From AWTP1-13 sp036280295 (lineage in GTDB: Bacteria; Pseudomonadota; Alphaproteobacteria; Rhizobiales; Hyphomicrobiaceae): a stretch of DNA of 6,465 bases. The stretch lies in assembly GCA_036280295.1 (NCBI GenBank), contig DASURA010000091.1, forward strand, positions 1 to 6,465, given 5' to 3'. The translations under genes and the position numbers were made by a program. Numbering within the stretch: the first letter of the stretch is position 1; the number at the start of each line of letters is the position of its first letter. A model generated the notes under the pieces. The model had not been told where the DNA came from. It did no database searches and was given only the letters and a program-made list of their open reading frames with translations. Positions 1-6,465 of the stretch are shown here, piece by piece.

Positions 1-1
1 G

Positions 2-2107
<2,106 letters not shown>

Positions 2108-2132
2108 GGTGTCAGACCCTGGGTCTGACACC
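2108..2132. repeat. REP-like palindrome, copy 1 (possible clpA terminator hairpin)
   Basis: Perfect 12-bp inverted repeat, GGTGTCAGACCC and GGGTCTGACACC, with one central T. It starts at the base directly after the clpA TGA. As RNA it would fold with a slightly larger loop. A second copy lies 63 nt downstream (start to start), and both are followed by AT. From general knowledge, GGTGTCAGACC-type palindromes are dispersed in many proteobacterial genomes as REP-like elements. The position suggests a 3'-end stabiliser or terminator for clpA, but no T-run follows, so intrinsic termination is doubtful. Confidence 0.85.
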
Positions 2133-2170
2133 ATTTACCCGCCTCACAATCTGGAGTTCGTACCGTTCCT

Positions 2171-2196
2171 GGTGTCAGACCTGCGGGTCTGACACC
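2171..2196. repeat. REP-like palindrome, copy 2
   Basis: 11-bp perfect arms, GGTGTCAGACC and GGTCTGACACC, around a TGCG loop. The arms match copy 1 at 2108-2132 exactly; only the centre differs (TGCG here, C-T-G there). Two copies in the same gap, with 38 nt of unrelated sequence between them, form a small paired arrangement as seen for REP doublets. No transposase gene lies nearby, so the element would have been mobilised in trans, if it is mobile at all. Confidence 0.85.
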
Positions 2197-2316
2197 ATCA
2201 CGGCACCATTAGCTCAAGTCTGATGCCGGCTTGGGGCGGTAGCTTGCACGCGCATCCTGCGCTATGGCGGGTTCAATGGACCACGCGAAGCGGCGCTGCA
2301 GCCCGGGTGGGCCACG

Positions 2317-2329
2317 GGAGGAGCGCTTG
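2317..2329 (+). promoter_or_regulatory. Ribosome binding site favouring a TTG start for the EamA transporter
   Basis: GGAGG at 2317-2321, then five bases, then an in-frame TTG at 2327. The two upstream in-frame ATGs (2264 and 2276) have no comparable Shine-Dalgarno sequence, and the 21 residues they would add are Arg/Gly/Pro-rich and unlike a transporter N-terminus. This is why the TTG was taken as the start. Confidence 0.55.
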
Positions 2330-3253
2330 AACCATACCGCCCCAGCGTCCGTCGCAACCCACGCGGTGGCACGTCTCTATCAGTGGCCGGGTGTGCTGCT
2401 GACTCTTACCTCGATCTTCTGGGCGGGCAACGCCGTAGCCGGGCGGCTAGCGGTTGGGCAGATCCAGCCGATGCAACTCGTCTGCCTGCGCTGGGTGCTG
2501 GTGCTTGGCGTGATGTGGCCGCTGTACGGGACGGAGGTGCGTGCGCACTGGGGCGAGGTGCGCCCGCAGCTCGGCCGCATCGTCGTGCTGGCCATGCTGG
2601 GGCTGACTGTGTTCAACGCCCTGTTCTACGTGGCGGCGCACAGTACCAGCGCCGTCAACATCGGCATCCTGCAGGGCTCCGTGCCGGTGATGGTGCTGGC
2701 CGGTGCCTTTCTGGCCTATGGCACCAGGGCGAGATTGTCGCAGATCATCGGCGTTGTCATCACCGCTGTGGGCGTGGTGGTGGTGGCTACCCGCGGACAT
2801 CCCCTGCAGATCCTCGAGATGGACTTCAACCGCGGCGATCTTCTCATGCTCACGGCCTGCGGCCTCTATGCGGCCTACACCGTGGGCCTGCGCGACCGTC
2901 CGAAGATGCCCGGCACGGCATTCTTCGCGCTGCTGGCGCTGATCTCTGCCATCACGTCGCTGCCATTGGCGGCAGTTGAGATCATGCTGGAGGGATGGTC
3001 GCTGCCCACTTGGCAGGGCCTGCTGGTGACGCTGTACGTGGCGATCTTTCCTTCCGCGCTGGCCCAGCTGTTCTTTGTCCGCGCCGTCGACCTGATCGGT
3101 CCTGGCCGGACGGGCGTGTTCGTGAACCTGGTGCCGATCTTCGCCGCCATCCTTGCGGTCGTGCTGATCGGCGAGCCGTTCGCCCTCTTCCACGCCGTCG
3201 CCCTCGCCCTGGTGCTGGGTGGCATCTGGCTGGCACAGCGGGCACCGGGGTGA
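2327..3253 (+). CDS. EamA/DMT-superfamily permease (RhaT/YdcZ-like exporter)
   Basis: Inner-membrane protein of the drug/metabolite transporter superfamily, which exports amino acids, metabolites or drugs; the substrate cannot be read from the sequence. The 308 residues hold two EamA repeats of five helices. Approximate helices: 22-43, 48-67, 85-105, 107-131, 138-155 (repeat 1) and 171-190, 198-220, 232-252, 262-282, 284-303 (repeat 2). Typical motifs are FWAGNAVAGR in helix 1, the N-A-L-F-Y...S-A-V-N-I-G stretch at 97-113 (helices 3 to 4), and RGDLLMLTACGLYAAYTVGL opening repeat 2. The length fits the usual figure of about 300 residues. The start was chosen by the GGAGG/TTG at 2317-2329; an ATG at 2264 would give 329 residues. 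It stands alone between two repeat-bearing gaps, so no partner gene hints at a substrate. Family secure, start uncertain. Confidence 0.9.
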   Translation: MNHTAPASVATHAVARLYQWPGVLLTLTSIFWAGNAVAGRLAVGQIQPMQLVCLRWVLVLGVMWPLYGTEVRAHWGEVRPQLGRIVVLAMLGLTVFNALFYVAAHSTSAVNIGILQGSVPVMVLAGAFLAYGTRARLSQIIGVVITAVGVVVVATRGHPLQILEMDFNRGDLLMLTACGLYAAYTVGLRDRPKMPGTAFFALLALISAITSLPLAAVEIMLEGWSLPTWQGLLVTLYVAIFPSALAQLFFVRAVDLIGPGRTGVFVNLVPIFAAILAVVLIGEPFALFHAVALALVLGGIWLAQRAPG

Positions 3254-3264
3254 TTGTGGGGGCC

Positions 3265-3294
3265 TTGCGAGCTGGCCAAGAAATTGGCCAAAAT
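3265..3294 (+). promoter_or_regulatory. Candidate promoter for the crotonase gene, overlapping a palindrome
   Basis: TTGCGA at 3265-3270 and CAAAAT at 3289-3294 each match the sigma70 consensus at four of six positions and are 18 nt apart. The TGGCCAA-GAAA-TTGGCCA palindrome fills most of the spacer, the place where a repressor site would block polymerase. With such loose boxes this may be chance. Confidence 0.25.
3272..3290. repeat. TGGCCA-type hairpin repeat, copy 1
   Basis: CTGGCCAAGAAATTGGCCA contains a 7-bp inverted repeat, TGGCCAA and TTGGCCA, around GAAA, a GNRA-type tetraloop if transcribed. A 17/19 identical copy lies at 3361-3379. It begins 19 nt after the stop of the EamA gene and is followed by AAAA rather than T, so it is not a convincing + strand terminator. 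It could be an operator half of a two-site arrangement or an RNA hairpin. Confidence 0.7.
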
Positions 3295-3360
3295 CACGTT
3301 AGACGCACCCGCTCTTGTCCCTGGCCCTGCTCGCGTTTGAGCGCCGAAACCCTGCCAAAA

Positions 3361-3379
3361 CTGGCCAAGAAACCGGCCA
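3361..3379. repeat. TGGCCA-type hairpin repeat, copy 2
   Basis: CTGGCCAAGAAACCGGCCA differs from the copy at 3272-3290 only by TT to CC in the right arm. That change shortens the symmetric arms to TGGCC and GGCCA. It lies 17 nt before the AGGAA Shine-Dalgarno of the hydratase gene, so it would sit in its 5' leader or promoter. A further GGCCA...TGGCC pairing (3375-3390) overlaps it. Confidence 0.65.
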
Positions 3380-3406
3380 CAGCCATGGCCGTCACAGGAA
3401 CACCAC

Positions 3407-4195
3407 ATGCCCTACGAGACCATCACCGTCGCTGTCGGCGAGGACCGGGTTGGCGTTGTCACGCTGAACCGGCCGGCGGCGCGCAATGCCATGAATACGC
3501 GCATGATGGAGGAGCTGCGGGCCTGCTTCACGGAGCTCTACGTTGAGCCCGGCAAGGCGGCAGCCTGTTTGATTCTGACCGGCGCGGGGACGAGCTTCTG
3601 TGCCGGTGCCGACCTCAAGGAGCGCAAGGGCATGCCGGACGAAGTCTGGTGCCGCCAGCACGCCATCCTTGAACAGATGGTGCGGGCGCTCATGGACTGC
3701 CCGATCCCGGTGATTGCCGCCGTCAACGGTCCTGCGTTCGGCGGCGGCATGGAGCTGGCGCTGGCGTGTGACTTCATCTACGCCGCGCAGTCTGCGCGCT
3801 TCGCGTTGCCGGAGGTGACGCTGGGCATCATTCCGGGTGCGGCCGGCACCCAGAACCTGCCGCGCGCGGTGGGCGTCAAGCGCGCCAAGGAGATCGCCCT
3901 CACCGGCGTGCCGTTCTCCGCCGCCGACGCGCTGGCCTGGGGCATGGTCAACAAGGTGTGTCCGGACGAACAGTTGCTGGCGGAGACCTGGGCTGTGGCG
4001 CAGCGGATTGCCGCCAACGCGCCGGTTTCGGTGCGGCAGGCCAAGAAGGCGCTCGACAAGGCCACCGAGCTCGACCGCATGTCCGGCTACGCCTTCGAGA
4101 TCGAGGCCTACAACCACACGGTCGTCACCGAGGATCGGCAGGAAGGCATCAACGCCTTCAATGAGAAGCGCAAGCCGCAGTACAAGGGGCGGTAG
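3407..4195 (+). CDS. Enoyl-CoA hydratase/isomerase (crotonase) family protein, methylglutaconyl-CoA hydratase-like
   Basis: Cytoplasmic crotonase-fold enzyme that probably hydrates a 2-enoyl-CoA in fatty acid or branched amino acid breakdown. It has 262 residues, the family's normal size. The substrate/CoA and oxyanion-hole strand is CAGADLKER (65-73); the second oxyanion-hole loop is FGGGMELA. Both glutamates used by true hydratases are present: E116 in GGGMELA and E136 in LPEVTLGIIPGAAGTQ, 20 apart as in rat crotonase (E144/E164). This argues against an isomerase-only or inactive paralogue. The C-terminal end, T-E-D-R-Q-E-G-I-N-A-F-N-E-K-R-K-P-Q-Y-K-G, resembles AUH/LiuC methylglutaconyl-CoA hydratases of leucine breakdown, but no other leucine-pathway gene is nearby, so the substrate stays open. 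The start has AGGAA at 3396-3400, six bases upstream. It is convergent with the CMD-family gene, with 22 nt between the stops. Confidence 0.95.
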   Translation: MPYETITVAVGEDRVGVVTLNRPAARNAMNTRMMEELRACFTELYVEPGKAAACLILTGAGTSFCAGADLKERKGMPDEVWCRQHAILEQMVRALMDCPIPVIAAVNGPAFGGGMELALACDFIYAAQSARFALPEVTLGIIPGAAGTQNLPRAVGVKRAKEIALTGVPFSAADALAWGMVNKVCPDEQLLAETWAVAQRIAANAPVSVRQAKKALDKATELDRMSGYAFEIEAYNHTVVTEDRQEGINAFNEKRKPQYKGR

Positions 4196-4217
4196 GTCGG
4201 GTGGGGCTTCGCGGCGC

Positions 4218-4769
4218 CTACTCCGGAAACCGCAGCGCGAAGCGCTCCGGCGGCAGGTGCAGGGCGTTCGCCAAGTATGACACGGTGCGATAGAAGCCGG
4301 CGAGCAGCAACAGCTCCAAAATAGCCTCTTCGCTGAAGGCGGCGCGGAGATCGGCCCAGAGCGCGTCATCCAGCGTGCACTCGGCGTGGAGCGCGTCGCA
4401 TAGGCGCAGCAGCAGGCGGTCCTGGTCGCGCCAGCAGGCATCCCCCGGCCCGCCGTGCACCGTCGAGCGCAGCTCAGCCGCATCGAGGCCCGCACGCCGG
4501 CCGAAGAGTCTGCCATGCACGCCCCATTCGTACTCGGCGCCGCAACGCGCCGTTACGCGGTGGATGACGATCTCGCGCTGCCTGAGCGTCAGATGCCCCT
4601 CGTCGAGTAGGCCGCCGGCCATGAAGCGCTCGAACAGGCGGCGGTCGCGGGCGAGCACGCGAAACAGCACGAGCGGCGGGATGCCGGGCGGCATCAGGAC
4701 ATCGAGGCGCGCCTGCACCTCCGGCGGGTAGGGCGGCTCGGCGGGCGGAATGCGTGGCGCCTCGGACAT
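4218..4769 (-). CDS. Carboxymuconolactone decarboxylase (CMD) family protein
   Basis: 183-residue all-helical protein of the CMD/AhpD-like superfamily. The core is LTLRQREIVIHRVTARCGAE followed by YEWGVHGRLFG, residues 60-90. If H85 is aligned with the active-site histidine of mycobacterial AhpD (H137), E66 falls on E118, but the two redox cysteines (C130, C133) are replaced by A78 and E81. C76 is the nearest cysteine and is off-register. It is therefore unlikely to be an AhpD-style peroxidase reductant; the QYEW/EYEW..H type of CMD protein is closer. The real substrate is unknown. The second half, LLRLCDALHAECTLDDALWADL and onward, is the usual helical continuation. The start has GGAGAG four bases upstream on the minus strand. 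It is divergent from a HxlR-type regulator at 4843, which likely controls it. Confidence 0.9.
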   Translation of the reverse strand: MSEAPRIPPAEPPYPPEVQARLDVLMPPGIPPLVLFRVLARDRRLFERFMAGGLLDEGHLTLRQREIVIHRVTARCGAEYEWGVHGRLFGRRAGLDAAELRSTVHGGPGDACWRDQDRLLLRLCDALHAECTLDDALWADLRAAFSEEAILELLLLAGFYRTVSYLANALHLPPERFALRFPE

Positions 4770-4789
4770 CGGGCTCTCCGGTGCTGGCT

Positions 4790-4841
4790 GTGCTATGCTT
4801 TCCTTAGCACTCCCGTCAGCCCTATGCTACGGAATCCATAG
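4790..4841. promoter_or_regulatory. Candidate operator region between the CMD and HxlR genes (two dyads)
   Basis: The 73-nt divergent gap carries two inverted repeats: GTGCTA (4790-4795) with TAGCAC (4805-4810), spacer 9; and CTATG (4822-4826) with CATAG (4837-4841), spacer 10. Both contain TATGCT in the same orientation, 29 nt apart, close to three helical turns, so bound dimers would lie on about the same face. This suits autoregulation by the adjacent HxlR protein and control of the CMD gene. Clear -35/-10 boxes were not found, only a weak TATGCT at 4823. Confidence 0.4.
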
Positions 4842-4842
4842 C

Positions 4843-5295
4843 GTGACGACACCGCTTCCCCACCGACGCGTGCGCGGGTCCGCCACCGGCCGCCCGATCA
4901 TGGCGCTGCTCGACCTGCTGGGCCGGCGCATGGCGCTGCGCATCCTCTGGGAGCTGCGCGAGCGGCATCTCACCTTCCGGGCCTTGCAGCGGGCCGCCGG
5001 GACGAACCCGAGCGTGCTCAATGCCCGCCTCGCGGAGCTGCGCGAAGCCGGCATCGTCGCGCACGGCGAGGAGGGCTACGGGCTGACGCCGCAGGGCAGG
5101 AAGCTCATCGCGCTGATCCTGCCGCTGCATCTCTGGGCCGACGAATGGGCCAGGCTCCTGCCGAAATCAGATGATCGAGCCTTACGCGCGGAACGCCAAG
5201 TCTGTGATCCCCGGCGTCACGCCGGCCTGCGTCAGCAAGCAGTGCACCTGGCCGCGGTGGTGGGTCTGGTGGTTGAAGATGTGCGTGACGATTAG
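4843..5295 (+). CDS. HxlR-family winged helix-turn-helix transcriptional regulator
   Basis: DNA-binding repressor or activator of the HxlR (MarR-like) family. From a GTG at 4843 it is 150 residues. The family core runs from MALLDLLGRRMALRILWELR (20-39) through LTFRALQRAAG to the recognition helix NPSVLNARLAELREAGIV (55-72) and the wing, ending GYGLTPQGRKLI. The cysteine that many family members carry just before the first helix (CPI/CPV, the redox switch of YodB and HypR) is missing; the equivalent place reads GRPI. The start is uncertain: an ATG at 4750 would overlap the divergent CMD gene and put both dyads inside the coding sequence, so the GTG with a weak GGA upstream is preferred. Residues 114-150 are encoded antisense to the end of the dinB-like gene and do not look like family sequence. 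It probably controls the divergent CMD gene. Confidence 0.82.
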   Translation: MTTPLPHRRVRGSATGRPIMALLDLLGRRMALRILWELRERHLTFRALQRAAGTNPSVLNARLAELREAGIVAHGEEGYGLTPQGRKLIALILPLHLWADEWARLLPKSDDRALRAERQVCDPRRHAGLRQQAVHLAAVVGLVVEDVRDD

Positions 5296-5682
5296 CCATT
5301 TGGGCTTGGTCATGTCGCGGCCGGTCACGCCGGAATGCCACGACACGTCTCCCTCCAGCCCGGCTGGCGTAAGTTGCTCGGCCCAGTCGAGGATTACCTG
5401 ATCGAAGGTCGCGCGCTCACGCCGGAGCTCATCCCAGGCCTCATGCATGATGAGCGATTGCGGGATGTTGGCGGCCTTGGGCCTGGGCGTGCCGGTGAGC
5501 CGGCTCATCCAGATCTGGTCGGCCCAGAGCAGATGGTTGAGCGTGGCATGGATCGAGCCGAAGAAGGCGCCGCGCGGCGCCTTGCGCGCGGCCTCGCCCA
5601 GGCCGTGAGCCGCGCCGTACAGATTCTCGTTCTGCCAGCGGTTGTAGTCCGCCATGGCGCGCACATACCCCGGCGTGATCAT
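5182..5682 (-). CDS. DinB/YfiT-family metal-binding protein
   Basis: 166-residue four-helix-bundle protein of the DinB family, cytoplasmic. Members bind a divalent metal through three histidines, and some are thiol S-transferases, but the name DinB (damage-inducible) gives no certain function. The likely metal ligands are H50 in LNHLLWAD and H138/H142 in HIFNHQTHHRGQ, the last two four residues apart as in B. subtilis YfiT. The start is taken as the ATG whose protein begins MITPGYVRAMADYNRWQNEN, with AAAGGG nine bases upstream. The frame stays open further upstream to 5955, but that part is Arg/Ser/Pro-rich antisense of ndk and not real. The last 114 nt overlap the 3' end of the convergent HxlR gene. 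It lies 121 nt downstream of ndk on the same strand and may share its transcript. Confidence 0.92.
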   Translation of the reverse strand: MITPGYVRAMADYNRWQNENLYGAAHGLGEAARKAPRGAFFGSIHATLNHLLWADQIWMSRLTGTPRPKAANIPQSLIMHEAWDELRRERATFDQVILDWAEQLTPAGLEGDVSWHSGVTGRDMTKPKWLIVTHIFNHQTHHRGQVHCLLTQAGVTPGITDLAFRA

Positions 5683-5724
5683 GCTGCAAGGCCCTTTGCC
5701 GCCGCGCCCCGTGCAACCCGCGTG

Positions 5725-5743
5725 AAAAGCATGCGGCCCGCAC
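5725..5743 (-). terminator. Weak terminator-like hairpin downstream of ndk
   Basis: Read on the minus strand: GTGCG, GGC loop, CGCAT (five pairs including one G-T), then GCTTTT. It sits about 60 nt past the ndk stop and 43 nt before the dinB-like start. The stem is short, so it may be leaky or meaningless. Closer to the ndk stop, 5764-5783 can form a bulged stem (GGTG/CACC outside, GCG/CGC inside) without a T-run. Confidence 0.25.
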
Positions 5744-5803
5744 GGCAACGAGGCCGCGGGATCGGTGCCGCGATCTCGCCACCTCGCGCTGTCACGAGCC
5801 CGA

Positions 5804-6226
5804 CTACCCGACGATCTCCTCGGGCTTGAAGTTGAGCGCAATCTCGGTAGCGGCGTTCTCGGCACTGTCGGAACCGTGAACCGTGTTGCGCTCGATGTTC
5901 TCGGCCAGCTCCTTGCGGATGGTGCCCGAAGCCGCCTTGGCGGGATCGGTGGCACCCATCACGTCGCGATAGGCCAGTATCGCGTTCTCGCCCTCCAGCA
6001 CCTGCACCACGATCGGGCCCGAGGTCATGAACGCGACCAGGTCGCCATAGAACGGCCGCGCCTTGTGCACCTCGTAGAACTTCTCCGCCTGCTCCTTGCT
6101 CCAGCGCACGCGCTTTTGCGCGACGATGCGCAGGCCTGCCTTCTCGATCAAGGCGTTAACGGCGCCGGTGAGGTTGCGCTCGGTGGCGTCCGGCTTAATG
6201 ATCGATAATGTGCGCTCGATGGCCAT
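5804..6226 (-). CDS. ndk: Nucleoside diphosphate kinase
   Basis: Transfers the gamma-phosphate of ATP to other (deoxy)nucleoside diphosphates through a phosphohistidine, balancing the NTP and dNTP pools in the cytoplasm. It is complete at 140 residues, the usual bacterial length. It begins MAIERTLSIIKPDATERN, with K11 of the nucleotide site in IIKPDA. RPFYGDLVAFMTSGP and the A-Y-R-D-V-M-G-A-T-D-P stretch are the standard conserved segments, and the phosphorylated histidine is H117 in NTVHGSDS, the same number as in E. coli. The start is supported by GGAGAG four bases upstream. A sigma70-like promoter lies at 6298-6327, giving a leader of roughly 65 nt. The dinB-like gene follows downstream in the same direction. 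No oddities are visible. Confidence 0.98.
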   Translation of the reverse strand: MAIERTLSIIKPDATERNLTGAVNALIEKAGLRIVAQKRVRWSKEQAEKFYEVHKARPFYGDLVAFMTSGPIVVQVLEGENAILAYRDVMGATDPAKAASGTIRKELAENIERNTVHGSDSAENAATEIALNFKPEEIVG

Positions 6227-6297
6227 CCGGCTCTCCGTTGGGTCTGGTCTTGCTTGCTGGTGTTGATTGGGGCGGCGAGATGCGGCCCGCGCGCAGC

Positions 6298-6327
6298 CTT
6301 ATAGCGCTGCGTCGAGGATTTTCACAA
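6298..6327 (-). promoter_or_regulatory. Probable sigma70-type promoter of ndk
   Basis: On the minus strand TTGTGA (6327-6322, four of six matches to TTGACA) and TATAAG (6303-6298, five of six matches to TATAAT) are separated by 18 nt. Transcription would start near 6291, about 65 nt before the ndk ATG. TATAAG is the best -10 box I found on either strand of this GC-rich gap. Confidence 0.55.
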
Positions 6328-6373
6328 CCGCGGCGGCGGTGGGCATGACCGCCGGTAAATAGCGCGCACCCTG

Positions 6374-6404
6374 CCTTTCGTTGGCCCCATTGGGGCCGCA
6401 AAGG
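6374..6404. repeat. Two-tier inverted repeat upstream of the ndk promoter
   Basis: Inner arms GGCCCCA and TGGGGCC (6383-6397) surround one T; outer arms CCTTT (6374-6378) and AAAGG (6400-6404) could extend the fold with small internal loops. No T-run follows on the minus strand; on the plus strand a T-rich stretch begins only about 14 nt later. It may be the 3' end of a gene beyond the right edge, an operator, or a small repeat. No coding sequence was recognised here. Confidence 0.5.
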
Positions 6405-6428
6405 GCCGGCTAAGTCGTTTGTCTTTCT

Positions 6429-6446
6429 GGACGATCGCAGTCGTCC
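6429..6446. repeat. Small inverted repeat near the right edge
   Basis: GGACGA and TCGTCC flank TCGCAG, and a T-G and a C-G pair can extend the stem outward. On the minus strand it lies just past an in-frame TAG (6453-6451) that could end a gene entering from the right, but only four codons of that frame are visible. No T-run follows. Otherwise 6405-6465 holds nothing I can name. Confidence 0.4.
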
Positions 6447-6465
6447 GGCGCTAGGCTTCCGCGCG

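Noticed and set aside
2244..2268. TTGCAC...TATGGC as a promoter for the EamA gene
   Set aside because: The spacer is only 13 nt and the -10 match is poor.
2447..3193. 248-codon minus-strand open frame inside the EamA gene
   Set aside because: The His/Gln/Arg-rich product is a shadow of the hydrophobic transporter codons and shows no domain.
4192..4221. GGTAGG...CCTACT pairing across the convergent hydratase and CMD stops, as a bidirectional terminator
   Set aside because: The stem is only five to six pairs with a 20-nt loop and no T-run on either side.
3392..4516. 374-codon minus-strand open frame across the hydratase and CMD genes
   Set aside because: It is antisense to the well-supported crotonase gene and out of frame with the CMD gene. 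The product is Arg/His-rich without any recognisable domain, as expected of GC-rich shadow frames.
5683..5955. 91-residue N-terminal extension of the DinB-like protein
   Set aside because: It is Arg/Ser/Pro-rich, antisense-like relative to ndk (whose 3' half it overlaps on the same strand in another frame), and the DinB family starts at the Met of MITPGY with a Shine-Dalgarno.
6195..6401. 68-codon minus-strand open frame overlapping the ndk start
   Set aside because: It covers the ndk leader and promoter in another frame and has no family features; it is best read as noncoding.

Overview
The window looks like chromosomal DNA from a GC-rich alphaproteobacterium. The ClpA and Ndk sequences are of proteobacterial type, G/C is strongly preferred at third codon positions, and the DinB and short-chain acyl-CoA hydratase proteins resemble those of Rhizobiales/Rhodospirillales-like genomes. 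I cannot name the genus. Base composition looks uniform, and I see no transposase, integrase, tRNA, rRNA or CRISPR array. Apart from a few small palindromic repeats, this is ordinary housekeeping and accessory metabolism, and I do not see a new multi-gene system.

Layout, left to right. (1) The 3' part of clpA (+), the AAA+ unfoldase of the ClpAP protease, cut by the left edge so that its N-domain is missing; it ends in an unusual acidic then basic/proline-rich tail. (2) A gap of about 220 nt with two copies of a REP-like palindrome (GGTGTCAGACC...GGTCTGACACC), the first starting one base after the clpA stop. (3) A ten-helix EamA/DMT-family exporter (+), probably starting at a TTG preceded by a perfect GGAGG. 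(4) A 153-nt gap with two near-identical 19-nt TGGCCA-type hairpins 89 nt apart. (5) An enoyl-CoA hydratase/isomerase (crotonase) family gene (+) with both catalytic glutamates. (6) Convergent to it, a carboxymuconolactone decarboxylase (CMD) family gene (-) that lacks the AhpD CxxC. (7) Divergent from that, a HxlR-type winged-helix regulator (+); the shared intergenic stretch carries two dyads that could be its operators. (8) A DinB/YfiT-type metal-binding four-helix protein (-), whose 3' end overlaps the 3' end of the regulator by 114 nt. (9) ndk (-), nucleoside diphosphate kinase, complete and with a recognisable sigma70-like promoter. (10) A right-end noncoding stretch with two hairpins.

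Working links between genes. The CMD gene and the divergent HxlR gene form the classic regulator/target arrangement and are the most likely local regulatory unit. ndk and dinB lie in the same direction 121 nt apart and could be co-transcribed, although a weak terminator-like hairpin lies between them. clpA, the transporter and the hydratase point the same way but are separated by repeat-containing gaps and look like independent transcription units.
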